A stretch of 64,000 nt of DNA from Topomyia yanbarensis (taxonomy: Eukaryota; Arthropoda; Insecta; Diptera; Culicidae), in the NCBI RefSeq assembly GCF_030247195.1, contig NC_080672.1:1612001-1676000 (forward strand). Reading direction: 5' to 3'. Position 1 is the first letter of the stretch, and each line of letters opens with the position of its first letter. Below, piece by piece: positions 1-12,312 of this stretch. Below the pieces are notes generated by a model. The model saw only the letters and a list, made by a program, of their open reading frames with translations. It had not been told where the DNA came from and did no database searches. A program made the position numbers and the translations under genes.

Positions 1-251
1 CAATAATAAAACCACCCATTTTCATATCAATAAACAAAAATTATTATTTTAATACTTTTAAATATAACCCCTGATTTAAATCGTGTGTAGTTTACGGTTA
101 CAACAAGAACGCTCGTGATGGGGATGATAATTTCGACAACCAGGCACCAGATATAACTGTTCACCTGTAAAAATAAAACTTAATTTTTACAAATTGCATT
201 TTACAAATATTGAAATAAAGTGACTACCTATGATAAGAAATTCAAATTTAA
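1..251. other. AT-rich unassigned sequence
   Basis: No coding frame or recognisable element is seen. The stretch ends in a TTAA that is the left target site of the piggyBac-like element. Confidence 0.4.
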
Positions 252-1291
252 CCCTAGAACGTTGCACTTGCATTTTCCACCCTAGAACGTTGCACTGGGG
301 TACAAACGTACCCCACGCTTTTGATCGCAATTTTCGCGGGTAAAAATGCAAACAAAAGAAATGTATAATACATCATTTTCTTCGTTTTTTAATTGCGAAA
401 CAGCTGTGTAAGTGAAAGTACGCAATTTATTGAATCAATGATAAATAAATTGGTTTAAATAAAAAAAGTGAAAAAACGCCGCATTGACTTTTTTCACAAA
501 AATTACTGTACTTTTAAGAATTTTCAACCGATTTGAAAAAAAATCAAATAATTTTAAAAGTTGAAAGAATGGTCTAGAAACGGTATAAAAGAGAATTTCG
601 ATATTTTCGAAAAAGTGCAATTATTTGGAAGAGTGAATCTTTAAAAATCGGGTTTTGGAAAATACCACGAAATGAGGTGGAAATTGAAATGAAAAAACCT
701 TTCTGACTAGTAAAACATTGGTAACACGCAACGTTACTGTTACAGCAGTTACTGTGCGCAAATTATACTTGCAAACTATTATTTTGAAATACTATAAAAA
801 ATAGATAATAAAAAAGTAAAAATCAACGTAAATGAGAACGAATTTTTTTGCTCTTCTATAATTAAACTAAATTAATTGAAAAAATGATTAAAAGTGATTA
901 CATAATACTAATTGTTACTTGCGTAGTAAAACAACCCGTATTTATATTGGTATCGTCACGAGTCACTTTGAGTTCTTGTCGCCTGGTCTCACGGTCACTT
1001 CTGCAGCTTCCTGGTTGAAAACAATCCCATTTGCGTTTGCCGTCTTTGTTTATTATTTTCCACCAGCTAGTGATGTAGTATTTGTGCCAAGTGACGTGTA
1101 CGTACATGAGCCGTAGAAAAGTCAATAACCACTGACAGAAGGAAACACTAACGGGACCCGTACACTGTGGCACACGTGTACCCCACGCCAACTGTGACTG
1201 ATGCTTCCACGAAGACCTAAAGCAAACTGGTCTTCACACGGCTCCAAAGATGGCGTGGGGTACATTTGTACTCCAGTGCAACGTTCTAGGG
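252..1291. mobile_element. piggyBac-like non-autonomous element
   Basis: The element is bounded on both sides by TTAA (248-251 and 1292-1295). It has perfect 17-bp terminal inverted repeats, CCCTAGAACGTTGCACT at 252-268 and its complement at 1275-1291. TTAA target duplication and termini starting CCCTAGAA are hallmarks of the piggyBac superfamily. No transposase frame lies inside, so it would need transposase supplied in trans. The left terminus is present twice (252-268 and 280-296). A subterminal palindrome, GGGGTAC-AAAC-GTACCCC, follows at 297-314, and a related GGGGTAC motif occurs near the right end. Confidence 0.8.
978..1120. repeat. direct repeat, copy 1
   Basis: About 143 bp closely match 1709-1850 in the same orientation, with scattered substitutions. 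This copy lies inside the piggyBac-like element; the other lies outside it. Confidence 0.7.
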
Positions 1292-1411
1292 TTAAGACGT
1301 ACATTTAGTTTCGGACCTTATGATGCACTCTTGTGCGTCACAATATCCCGGACGATATGGCGCACAAAATTCTGGGACGATATGACCTGGCACATTATGA
1401 CGCAATTTTTA

Positions 1412-1673
1412 GGGACCATCCATAAATGACGTAGCATTATATGGGGGAGGGGGAGTTTTGTTTTTGTGATGATGTGTGACGACAGGAGGGTAGGGGGTCA
1501 TGTCATGCTACGTAGATTTTTTAAAGGGGAATAGGGGTTGACCTGATGTCACGATACTCTTACCCGTTTCATCTAACTAACGTCGTTTTTTATTTCTTGA
1601 AATTATAAGCTACGTGGGTGGGGGGGGGGTTAAAAATCACTCCAAAAATGCTACGTCATTTATGGATGGTCCC
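1412..1673. mobile_element. PIF/Harbinger-type MITE, 262 bp
   Basis: It has perfect 24-bp terminal inverted repeats starting GGGACCATCCATAAATGACG and is flanked by TTA on both sides (1409-1411, 1674-1676). A 3-bp TTA/TWA duplication with GGG-starting termini is typical of PIF/Harbinger. The inside is G-rich on the plus strand and non-coding. A 761-bp relative interrupts gene B at 34803-35563. Confidence 0.85.
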
Positions 1674-1708
1674 TTATGCGTCCCAAAATTCGAAGCTATT
1701 TCGTTCTT

Positions 1709-1850
1709 GCCGGCCGGTCTCACGTACACTAATGCAGTTTCCTGGTTGAAAACAATCCCATTTGATTTTGCCGTCTTTGTTTATTATTTTCCACCAGGTA
1801 GTGATGTAGTATTTGTGTTATGTGACGTGTAGGTACATGAGCCGTAGAAA
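1709..1850. repeat. direct repeat, copy 2
   Basis: This matches 978-1120 in the same orientation. The repeat family is not recognised and no coding function is inferred. Confidence 0.7.
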
Positions 1851-1865
1851 ATTCTATAAGTATAT

Positions 1866-2141
1866 CCGCAGATAACAGACCTTTCGGCTAGAACAAAATT
1901 TCATTAAAAACCTGTGTAAACATTCAAATTGATAAACGTTGGATATCCGTGTTTCACTATTGCCATCTGCGCAACTGTTTGCTACACATGTTTGACAGCT
2001 GCACTCTAACTGCATTGTATCGATCACTGCGACATCTACAAACGTTTGCCAAACGTGTTTCAGGTGTCTTATTTATTCGGAATTTCAGTAGCTGGTAGTT
2101 ACACACGACTCAAGTCGAGCCTAAACGTCTGTTATCTGTGG
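1866..2141. mobile_element. 276-bp MITE with CCGCAGATAACAGAC termini
   Basis: Imperfect terminal inverted repeats begin CCGCAGATAACAGAC on the left and CCACAGATAACAGAC on the complement of the right end, and stay similar for about 25 bp. The flanks both contain TA, consistent with a TA target duplication as in Tc1/mariner, but the exact edge is uncertain. No coding frame. Confidence 0.6.
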
Positions 2142-2290
2142 TATTTTTTTTCAGTGTGTCCAATTAAAGATGAATTGTCACCGTTCCGATGATTTCTTCT
2201 CTGTTAATTTTCCATTAGACAAATTCCTAAAAACCTTAAGGGGGCGTCTGGTGTAGAGGGCAAAATAATCGACTTCTTTTTTATCCGCTT

Positions 2291-2799
2291 AATTGGGTCA
2301 TTAAGCTATATACAGTTTTCCATTCCATTCGATAAATTTTAGGTTCAATATACATAATACAACATCATTTCAAAAAAAAATCGTTATAATACGTAAAACG
2401 ATTTTTTGGTTTTTTTAAAATAAATCTTATATAAGCTTGGCAACCATACATAGGAAAACTGCGGTTGTTTACATCTGGCCTATCAAGACAACACCCAAAA
2501 TGAAAAAAAAAAACTATATTCATTGTATGGTGTTTAGGTCAAATAAAAATAACCCTGCGGGAAACCCGGGAAAACATGTGTTCATTTTTTCTGACAGGGC
2601 ATCAGTTGTCGTGAAATTCGAAATGTCAAATCCTTCTGATAGTGTCAAATCCAGACTGTCAACATATTTCTTTATTTTAGATTTAAATTTTATTTTCACG
2701 TTTCCTGAGTTGGAAAAATACATTGTTGCAATCACGAAAATCAGCTTTATCGATGTATGTAATAAAAAAAGAGTTTTTTTCTCATTTAACGACCCAATT
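2291..2799 (+). mobile_element. MITE-like repeat with AATTGGGTC termini, copy 1
   Basis: It is bounded by AATTGGGTCATTAA and the complement of a near-identical end. The same sequence recurs in inverted orientation at 14050-14895, there with extra internal sequence. It contains T- and A-runs and a frame that extends past the repeat; the frame is not conserved between copies, so I treat it as non-coding. Confidence 0.65.
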
Positions 2800-3504
2800 G
2801 TTACACAATACACTCTAAACTACTTCTACCCAAATTTTCAAGAGAAAATACCCAATATATCATTTTCTACAGCGTTTTTTCCATGATGCAATTTGATTTG
2901 AGACACCCTTTAATAGTGTTTTCTCGAAACCGCGTTTTTCAAATTGGCGGATACGATAACTCACAAACTAATCAACGAATTGACTTGATTTTTTTTATGA
3001 GGATGCCCAATATGTGTAGCCTGTCTATGAACCACAGAAAACTGAATTAAAAAAATGTTCTCCCTATTATTTTGAAGAAAAATTAGCGAATTTTACAGTA
3101 AAATATGAGATTTTTCGGTTTTCATTAGGCCATTTTCTTAAACTCGAACTTTTTTCTATTTTTTGTGGTTTATCGACTAACTACAAGTCTCAGTTTTACA
3201 AAACTTTTTGAATTTCCCGTATCAGACAATTTTATCAAGAGTTATCGTATTCGCAGCGGCGCTCCTAGACTTGGAAATGGTTGGAACGCTCGTATGTGTG
3301 GGTCTGTGTAACTGAAAATATTTTTTTTCGTGCACAATAAATGTATAAGGCTATCCTAACAGTACACTTGCCTTCAAAATCGTAAAACAAAACAACTTTC
3401 GTTTTGGGCACTTTACACCAGACGCTCCTCTTAAGAAACGGAAAAAACATGACCCACGTCAAAACAAGGAATATACGACGGGCTGCCAGTTATCTACCGA
3501 CAGT
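2800..3504. other. Unassigned, with a short inverted repeat
   Basis: GCGGATACGATAACTC near 2945-2960 pairs with GAGTTATCGTATTCGC near 3239-3254, enclosing about 310 bp that could be a small decayed MITE. No target duplication was found. No gene is seen. Confidence 0.35.
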
Positions 3505-3660
3505 ACGCGATGGCGGAAACGCGCATGAAGAGTTTGATGAAAGCCAAAAAACGTAGCTACTGGCGCCGAATCTTCGACGGGCTAAATAGAGAAACATCGA
3601 TGAGCACTCTTTGGGGCACGGTCCGGCGCAGCAGTTTTTTCGGCACCGTTCACCGCAAAC
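3505..3660 (+). pseudogene. Non-LTR retrotransposon ORF2 fragment (EN-RT linker)
   Basis: A short open stretch resembles the segment between endonuclease and reverse transcriptase in Jockey/I-type LINE ORF2: a basic, tryptophan-containing run followed by GLNRETSMSTLW. The frame is lost on both sides and no RT catalytic motif remains. It is a small relic, and clade assignment is uncertain. Confidence 0.45.
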
Positions 3661-4512
3661 GCTGTGAAAAAAACTGCTTTTTTCGTTTTCGATTTTTGTC
3701 CGTTTCTCATTCAACCTTAACCTGACTCTTTTACCGTGTGCTTCACAACAAATTTTCGCCAAGTTTTGCTTAAAAAAGCTATTGTAGATTGTTTTTGTAA
3801 TGAGAAACCCGAAAAATATATTGAGGGCTCACGAATACTACGGATTTTTCATTTAACCCTCAAAAAATGACAACAGTGCCATTTGACAAGACAAGATTTT
3901 ATTGATAATGACTTTTATTTCCACAGAGGAGGGCTAGAAGTTAGCAACTTAAAATATTTTTTGTCTCCATGAATTTAAAAAAGCATGAACATGTTTAACT
4001 AAATTATACTGCCATTTGCAAAAAGGTTTTTTTCTCATCTTCTTCAAATTTCCATCTTCCAACGTTGAATGTATTCAACATAGTAACTTCAAAATGCAAA
4101 CAATGTGTTTGTATGATTGATAGGAATGTTGTGAAGATGTTTTCATTGTGGTGACAACATACATTCGTGTTTTGAAGATTCTATAACGAATTTCCCGCAA
4201 CCCGCCAAAAGGCAGGGTTGGGCAGCTGAGGGTCAACCGTCATCCTAATTGCTTGCGAATTGTTTCGTTCTGAATTCTCGTTGTGGAGATATGAATAAAT
4301 GAGATATATAGGTATAAACCAATACTTTGAAAAAGAAATGGTTCAAACTATCAGGATAAATATTTCAATTCTTGGAAAAGCATGTGGTCATTGAAAGTGG
4401 TAATAAAACTGCCTTTGATTTGAAACTACAAGTCTTAATTTTCTGCGAATAAATGGTATAGCAACAATGTAGACAGATGTCTCTTCAAAATTTTCATCTT
4501 CAAACATCCATT
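3661..4512. other. AT-rich unassigned sequence
   Basis: No supportable coding frame, RNA gene or paired terminal repeats were recognised here. Confidence 0.4.
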
Positions 4513-5067
4513 CAGGGATGCCAAGTGTTTTTCCAAAAAATATGTAATATTTTTTTTAAAAGTCTGCAATTGTCTGGATGACCCAAATTCTTTAGGGAAA
4601 GGTGCATTCCTTACGGATGGGCTATATTTGTTACATTTCACTAATGACACATGTTTGTATATTAATATATCGGCTTACTAAAAATTCAGTGATTGCGCTT
4701 CTAATCTGGAAATGTCAAATGCTTGATTTTCAGCATAGAGCACATTGATTAAATTTGAATCTCAAAGTTTCCAGAATATTGGACTGCTGGAACTTCTAGC
4801 TGATATAATTCGGCAAAAAATTTGTTGACGTTCAGCGAAAAAAACTGTGGTATGTTGTGTTTCCAGCTTTCTCAAAAAGTGATTTATGAATCAAGGAAGA
4901 GTTCTTGAAACTTATTTTGTTATTTTTCAAAATGTCAAAAAAATTTGTCTGGTTGAATCTGGACAAATTCCATGAAATTTGGATCAGATAAACATAAATT
5001 TTTATGTCTGGACAAGGCTTGAAAATCTGGAAAAATCCAGAAAAATCTGGAAAGTTGGCACCCCTTG
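4513..5067. mobile_element. Decayed hAT-like element
   Basis: The left end reads CAGGGATGCCAA and the complement of the right end reads CAAGGGGTGCCAA, resembling CAGGGGTGCC-type hAT termini. Close to the right end the word CTGGAAA/TCCAG is repeated several times. The flanking 8-mers do not match clearly, so the limits and class are tentative. Confidence 0.4.
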
Positions 5068-5447
5068 CATATTACCCAGTTAAGTTACATATTTTCAGAG
5101 ATAGCGATAAATTTCCTTAATTATAGTGTATATAAAAGCTCTGAATAGAACTGAATTAAATTCAAGTTGATGTAGTTTTCGATTTTTGATCACCTGTCTA
5201 CCCATAGTGCAACGTTTCGAAAGGATGCTCCTTTTTCTTGAGGGTGTTAACATTTGAAAAAAGTTGTAGTTTTCGCCTAGTACAAGCATTTTGCTAATTT
5301 TCTCAGGACTACAAATATTTTATTTGCAAAGTAGAATGTAATATTAAGCTTGTTTTCACGAGTAGCTCTCTTCTACACTGAAATACAAAAAAAAACTATG
5401 TGTAACGCTCAAATAAATCTTTAGATTGAAAAAAACTATGTGCAGGC

Positions 5448-5832
5448 AGTTGGAGCAACCCTAGTTCATAAGATTTAAATATCCCATATGTGTACTAAAT
5501 TTGGAGATAATGTATCGATCTCGCTTCCTCTTTTGGATCGTTATCATTCGATCTACTTACTTATCACTAGCACTCGGCTAGCGAGAGAAATAGATCCGAT
5601 CGAGGATCGGAAAGGCCTTTATTAATTTCCTTTTGTACTGAATTCCCATATAAATTGTTATATGCAAACCAGATAACCAGTTGAAATAAATCTCTCGAGT
5701 AGTGCACACTATATTTTTCAATAGTGCCAAAATCGATTAAGTGAATAAAAATTAGTTTAACACAAACGTGTCGTGTCCGTCTTCACATAGTCGATCACAT
5801 TCCGGACGGTCTCAGTATCCGCCGCGAGAACA
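5448..5832 (+). repeat. 5' LTR of BEL/Pao element
   Basis: 385 bp. The 3' copy begins TGTTGGAGC and ends GAGAACA, so LTRs run TG to CA; this copy has A instead of T as its first base. One further difference lies near 5702. It includes a TATATAAA-poor but AT-rich U3-like region and an AATAAA-containing stretch (AAATAAATC, near 5686). Confidence 0.93.
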
Positions 5833-6429
5833 TTTTTGGTCCTGATCGAGCCGGATCAACCGTTAGTGATCCGAAAAACGGTGTACATTTCGGACTAGTT
5901 TCGCGGTCAAGTGATAGTAAAATCGAACAATCACGTGTCATCACATGTGGTGTCGTTGAGACTTGAGTGATATATTAACAATTTCTGCCTGAGAGCAGCC
6001 CAGAAAAAGTGCGCGAAAGATCGTAAGTTAAAAACTGCGGTCTCGTTTGTGTCGTCGGCAATTATTCGGAGAGCTTCTGCAGTGCCACCGTCGCCGTTTC
6101 AACGTAGTCAACACGAGGCGAGGCAGACCGCGTGGCTTGGCTTGGGTCTGCATTGTGGCACCGAACAAAAGGACGTCGAACAAAAGTACCGAGGTGACGC
6201 ACCGCCGGCGTGAGTACTTTAGAAGCTGAATGTAAGTACCGCATGCAAGAGATATTTTGAGGAAATAGGGTGATCTAAGCGGTGATTATTTTATTTCGAT
6301 ATCGTTTCGCTTGCTTTCATCCCATGAGCATTATTCGGTAGCGTGGCACTCTGGGTTTAAATCGATTGGTGTGGTTTATATTGAGCGTAGGTGAGGTAGG
6401 CTTTCTCATCGGATAATAAGTTTGTGGAA
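5833..6429 (+). other. BEL/Pao leader and candidate primer-binding site
   Basis: The untranslated leader follows the 5' LTR. Reverse transcription should prime from a tRNA just after the LTR; the sequence TGGTCCTGATCGAGCCGG, starting about 4 bp after the LTR end, is the candidate site. I cannot name the tRNA. Confidence 0.5.
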
Positions 6430-9400
6430 ATGACGTCAAACTTGCGCACGCTTACCCGCCAAGAGCGGTTCTACTTAGACACCATGACCAATCTGAAAAG
6501 CTTTGTAGCAAATTTCGATGCCGAACGGGACAGTGGACAACTCGAGGGATGGAAGCAACGAATTGCAAATTTATACCACGATTTTCAGTTTAATCGGTTG
6601 CAAATGGAATCGGCACTAGATGAGACCGGTGAATCAAAGACAGATGAAAAGGGGAGCAAGATTTCAGAGGAAGCTAATAGGGCGATTCGGCGAGCGTTTG
6701 AACAAGATTATGTTATGGTTTACAGTTTTCTCACCAATATGCTGTGTAAGTCTGAAGCGAAAGTACAGATGATGCTGCCATCCCCTTCTAGAGATAGCGT
6801 TAACGTCCCAGATCACTCCCTCTCTCGTATAAAACTACCAGAAGTTAGGCTTCCAACCTTTGATGGATCCATTTCAGAGTGGATAACATTTCGTGATACA
6901 TTTAAATCTCTCATAGACTCGAATCCTCAGCTTTCGCCAATCGATAAATTGTCGTATCTCGTTGCTTCCTTGTCAAAAGATGCCAGAAAGGTAATTGAAT
7001 CGATCGAGCACACCGCCGCCAATTATACTGTTGCATGGCATCTGTTAGAAAGGCGTTTTGACAATAAAAAACTGGTGGTAAAAACGTATATTGACAGTCT
7101 ATTCTCAATTGATCCAATGAAAAGAGAGTCGTATGAGTCGCTGATGCAATTGGTCGACGATTTTGAGCGGAACCTGTGCATGATCGAAAAGATGAACATA
7201 CCAACCGACGGTTGGAGCGTATTGCTAGCACACATGGTTTGCAGTAGGCTTGATCCTTCCACTCTGAAACAATGGGAAATCCATCACAAATCAACTGATG
7301 TACCCACGTACCATGATGTTATCGCATTTCTTCGTACTCATCTTACGGTGCTCCAATCGTTGACGCCGTTCAAAGCTCGTTCGTTTGATTATGTGAAATC
7401 GGAAACGGTCCGGTCGCAGAAGTCTAAAGTAAATACAGTCCATACAGCTACCAACTCATCGCCCGGTACGTGTCCATTTTGCTCAAAATACGCACATTCT
7501 CCGTTCAAATGTGACGTGTTCCAAAAACTCTCCGTGGCGCTGCGCTTCGAGCAAGTAAAAAAGCTAAACCTCTGCATCAATTGTTTTTCCTCCTCCCACC
7601 TACTAAGGAATTGCTCATCCGGTGCATGCAGAGTATGCAACCAGAAGCACCATACAATGCTACACCAATCACCGACCGATCGCTCGTTCACCCAATCGAA
7701 ATCGCCTATACCTATCGCTTCTAGTTCGCAACCACCGAAGTCGTCAAAGGACAATCAACCCAACTCGTTAAACCAATCTTCAACTTCTCGATCCTCGCCA
7801 CCAGCAGAATCCCAAACGCCAACAGCCACTGCCTCTAGCCTTGTTTCCACCACTCTCGTCGGAAGTTCCTGCAATGTTCCTGCCACTGTACTGCTGCAAA
7901 CAGCCATTGTAAAGGTCTTCAATTCATATGGGAACGCACAGTGGGCCAGAGCGCTCTTGGATCCTGCTTCTCAGTTGAACTTAATAACGGAAAATCTCGT
8001 ACAGAAATGCCAGTTGCGTCGCTACTCCAATCGTCAAGAAATTGGTGGTGTAGGCAACTCTATCGTCGTATCGTACCATGCGGTTACCATTCGTATTGGA
8101 TCTCGGTGTTCGGATTTCCTCGCAGACGCACAGTGTCATATTCTTAAGAAAATCACACGAGAACTTCCAGTTCGGTGTGTCGATACTTCCCCATGGCATA
8201 TTCCATCTAATATTGTCTTAGCAGACCCGAAATTCCATGAACCTGGACCCATCGATTTACTTATCGGGATGGAGTTGTATTATGACCTGTTGCTCGAAGG
8301 TTTTCTTAAACTGGGTCCAGAAAAACCAATTTTGCAAGGAACTGTTTTCGGCTGGGTTGCTTCCGGAAAGGTCGGTTCCAGTCGGCCTGATTCAACTCTT
8401 AAACTGGCACATGTCACCAGCACACAGTCTCTCGATGAACAACTATCTCGCTTTTGGGAAATAGAATCATGTTGGACTACCAGTACCCAATCCTTAGAAG
8501 AAACCGCTTGTGAAAACCACTTTGCCGCAAGTGTATTTCGAGATCAGACCGGTCGCTTTGTTGTCACCCTTCCCAAACGAGCTGAAATTCTAAATCAACT
8601 GGGAAATTCGAAGGAGATTGCTACTCGCAGATTTCGCGCTCTCGAACGCCGTTTTGATGCTAATCCTCACCTGAAGGAAGCTTACACGGTTTTTATTGAC
8701 GAATACCATCAACTTAACCACATGCGGGTGATCTCAGACAGTGAAGCTTCCGCGCCTATAGCCTATTACCTGCCACACCATGGCGTCGAAAAGGCAAAAA
8801 GTACAACAACGAAACTGCGAGTTGTTTTCGACGCCTCATGCCGCACTGATACCGGAATCTCATTGAACCAGGCTCTCATGGTGGGCCCAGTCATCCAAGA
8901 TGATCTGTTGTCAATTATTTTACGCTTCCGGATGCATCGATATGTCATTATCGCCGACATCGAAAAAATGTTTCGCCAAATACGTGTGCACCCGTCGGAT
9001 TACCCACTGCAACGTATTCTTTGGCGTTGCTCATCGTCTCAGCCCCTTCGTACTTTCGAACTTACGACAGTGACTTATGGCACGGCCTCTGCTCCTTACT
9101 TGGCAACCAAGTGCCTTCAACGGCTGTCGGAGGATGGATCCAATGATTTCCCTCTTGCTTCTTTAGTCCTAGGTAAGGACTTTTATATGGACGATATGCT
9201 GACCGGGGTTGACAACGAAGCTGAAGGGAGTGAACTGTGTCGACAACTGTTGCAGTTGCTCCAATCTGCCGGTTTGAGCCTGCGTAAATGGTCTTCGAAT
9301 TCCTCGACTATTCTTTCGGAGATCCCACCCGAACTTCGTGATGAACGAAGTACTCTAGCTCTTGACTCGCCCATCACTCAAATCAAAACTTTGGGCTTGC

Positions 9401-9894
9401 ATTGGCAGCCGTCCGACGATGTGTTTCGTTATTCCGTGCCCAAATGGTCTCAAGAGGGACCGATTTCTCGCCGTATTGTACTGTCCGACACAGCTCGGCT
9501 CTACGATCCTCTAGGGCTTATTGGTCCAGTCGTAGTGATCGCCAAACTTTTCGTACAAACCCTCTGGCGAACTTCTAATAACTGGGATGATCCGCTAGAC
9601 GAGGCCCAGCAGCAGCATTGGTTGGAGTTTCGTAACAGCTTAGATAAATTAGCCACAATCGTTATTCCGAGATGGGCAGCGTTCGCTTCCGCTCCAGTCT
9701 CAATAGAGATGCACGGCTTTTGTGATGCCTCCGAGAAAGCTTACGGAGCCTGCATTTATTTGCGGACAGTTTCCATCGATGGGACGATATCCGTACGCCT
9801 ATTAGCCGCCAAATCGAGAGTCCTATCGGTGACTCGAAGAAACAAAGGCGTATTTGTTTACCCCGGTTGGAACTTTCATCAGCGCTCTTGTTGA
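6430..9894 (+). pseudogene. gag-pol: BEL/Pao gag-pol, 5' portion (gag, PR, RT, start of RNase H)
   Basis: The open frame runs about 1,154 codons from the ATG at 6430; the GTG two codons earlier is not a likely start. A DUF1759-type gag domain is near residues 135-290. Cys/His knuckles start near residues 348 (CPFC) and 382 (CINC). A protease motif LLDPASQLNLIT lies near residue 510, with D-P-A rather than D-T/S-G. The reverse transcriptase has VFDAS and the YMDD box at 919-922, followed by the Pao peptidase A17-type region (TARLYDPLGLIGP). RNase H begins with HGFCDASEKAYGA. The frame then shifts and stops; RNase H motifs continue in another frame from 9867. The product would be the replication polyprotein, but this copy cannot make it in one piece. 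Confidence 0.92.
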
Positions 9895-10637
9895 GCCACC
9901 TCTACCATAAGGTTCACACCAGTATAGAATTGAAAACCAAATCCATATTCTGGACAGACTCGATGATTACTCTGCATTGGCTTAGTTCGAGTCCATCACG
10001 ATGGAAGACATTTATTGCTAATCGCGTCTCGGAAGTGCAGCATTTAACAAGTGGAGGTGTATGGGCTCATGTACCTGGCATCGAGAATCCTGCGGATATA
10101 ATCTCCCGAGGAATGTATCCAGATCAACTGAAGCAAACATCTCCGTGGTGGAGTGGAGCACCATGGCTTAGCCGATCCTCTCGTTTTTGGCCACCGCTAA
10201 CCTGTCCAATTACCGTCGATTCCCTACCGCCAGAACTGCTGGAGGAAAAGGCTGTCTCATTGCCAATTCAAGTGTACCAGCCAAATGAAATTTTCTTCAT
10301 TCGATCATCGTTCTCAGCTCTCGTTCGTATTGTTGCCTTACTTTGCCGCTTCATTCATAACAGCAAACCCAACAACCGGAGTAGTAGGAGATCAGGTTTA
10401 CTATGCACGATGGAGCTCAATGAAGCCGTGAAGGTCCTTGTTCGACTAGCACAGTCAGAAGTATTCGCTCAAGATATCGCAGCAGTGTCCAAGGACGGTC
10501 AAGTGGGACCGAAATCAGCTCTGAAACATCACACTCCAATTATCGTCGATGGGATCCTCAGAATTCGTGGCCGACTTCGACATGCGGCCATATCTCTAGA
10601 TCGGAAACATCCAATGATTCTGCCTACTATCACCTAA
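9867..10637 (+). pseudogene. BEL/Pao pol, RNase H remainder to integrase N-terminus
   Basis: This continues the RNase H domain (LELSSALLLSHLYHKV, FWTDSMITLHWL) in a frame shifted against the upstream ORF, so a small indel lies at about 9850-9870. It runs through PADIISRG, the usual end of the BEL RNase H region, into the pre-integrase segment (GILRIRGRLRHA). It stops just after HPMILP. In relatives about 15 more residues precede the HAG motif, so a deletion of roughly 45-50 bp plus a frame change is inferred here. Confidence 0.88.
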
Positions 10638-11782
10638 AGAATTTACACGCTGGACCACAACTGCTTGTAGCGTGCGTTCGGGAAAAATTCTGGCCACTTC
10701 GCATCCGCGATTTGGCACGAAGCGTAGTGCATTCCTGCATAAGCTGCTTTCGTTGCCGTCCTCGAAACCTCGAGCAACTCATGGGAGATCTACCTCCAGA
10801 CAGAGTTACCCCAACGTTGCCCTTTCTTAACACTGGAGTAGATCTCTGTGGACCATTTCTATATCGTAGCAGCAAAAGAGCGACTGCTATAAAGTGCTAC
10901 GTAGCAATCTTCGTGTGCTTTGTCACAAAGGCAGTTCATATAGAGCTTGTCTACGACCTCTCCACTGCGTCGTTCATAGCAGCATTGCATCGGTTCATCG
11001 CTCGCAGAGGGAAGCCAAATCAAATAGAGTGCGACAACGCCAAAAACTTCGTGGGAACTTCAAGAGAACTGGGAGAGCTCGCCAAGCAGTTCCGTTCACA
11101 GCAGCATCAAGATGAAGTAATCAACCGCTGTGCAGATAACGGAATATCCTTCAAATTCATCCCGCCACGCAGCCCAAACTTCGGTGGCCTTTGGGAGGCG
11201 GCGGTTAAATCGTTCAAACAGCACTTCCGTCGTACCGTTGGAAACTCTGTACTATCACAGGATGAGTTTGTGACACTTCTGGCCCGCATCGAAGCTTGTT
11301 TAAACTCAAGGCCGCTCACACCACTCACAGCTGATCCAAATGATCTGGAGGTATTAACACCGGGTCACTTTCTCGTATTTCGTCCACTGACATGCTTTCC
11401 CGAACCTGACCTCTCCGGTGTCCCGCAAGGCCGACTTAGCCGTTGGCAAGAAAATCAGCAACTCCTTCGGCGACTCTGGAAGCAGTGGACAAAGGACTAT
11501 CTTTCTGGACTCCACCCCCGAACCAAGTGGACGCGCATCAGAGATAACATTTCCATCGGCACGATGGTTCTTCTAAAGGAGGATAACCTCCCGCCTCTAA
11601 AATGGAAGTACGGTAGAATCACCAACATCATTCGTGGAGACGATGACAACATCCGCGTAGTCGACGTACGGACAGTAGATGGAGAATATCGGCGTGCAAT
11701 CTCGAAAATATGCGTCCTTCCTACTCGTCAACCCACAACCGAGTCAGCTGGCGCTGCCAGTATCAACCCAGATGACCTCTAA
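10628..11782 (+). pseudogene. BEL/Pao pol, integrase and C-terminal domain
   Basis: The frame opens at YHLKNLHAGP, part of the HHCC zinc-binding N-terminus, with CISCFRC completing it; the first histidine appears lost with the upstream deletion. The catalytic core shows D in GVDLCGPF, D in ECDNAKNF and E in GGLWEAAVKSFK, the DDE triad that inserts cDNA into chromosomes. The tail has the DUF5641-like block of BEL integrases (RWQENQQLLRRLWKQW, KWTRIRDNISIGTMV). The internal ATG at 10712 is probably not a real start; this is the end of the polyprotein. Confidence 0.9.
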
Positions 11783-12312
11783 GCTCTTCCATCGCAGTAC
11801 TTCGGTGCTGCGCAACGAACGGAGGCCCTGGGGCCTCCGCCACTGTAAGTATTGTTTATTAAAGAACCCGCAAAAAACTCATAGAATGTTCCTCCTCCGG
11901 CATGTGCTGCGCTTCGATGGCTACTCCGACCGTCAACCATGAGTAAGCCCAACCCTGATGATGTTGAAGGACGACTCGATCACTGTAGATGCTGGCCGGC
12001 CCGAAGGACGACCCCAAAGACGTCACTATCCGAAATAGACGAATCATCCGCTTGTCAACTTATTACCAACCAACATCCTTGTGACGTCATCAATTTCAAC
12101 GAGACATCGCCCGGATCAATTCATCGCGATTGCTGACTTACGGTGAAAGGATGCCGCAGAATGAAAATAGATCGTAGGACATCGCCAATTTGAACGAGAA
12201 CATTAGACGACGAATCATCGATCTTTCTTCAGAGAACTCCAGCCTTCATCATCTAACATTCGTCGCCGTCTAGTTAGTTGAAAGAGCCAATCTTTCAACA
12301 GGGGCCGGCATA
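11783..12312 (+). other. BEL/Pao 3' untranslated region with candidate polypurine tract
   Basis: 530 bp separate the end of pol from the 3' LTR. No env-like frame is seen. The purine-rich AACAGGGG just before the 3' LTR is the best candidate for plus-strand priming. Confidence 0.6.

Noticed and set aside
2437..2886. 149-codon plus-strand frame
   Set aside because: It lies mostly within a MITE-like repeat; the second copy at 14 kb does not keep the frame.
11783..12312. Possible env gene after BEL pol
   Set aside because: Only short frames are present, without signal peptide or membrane anchor.
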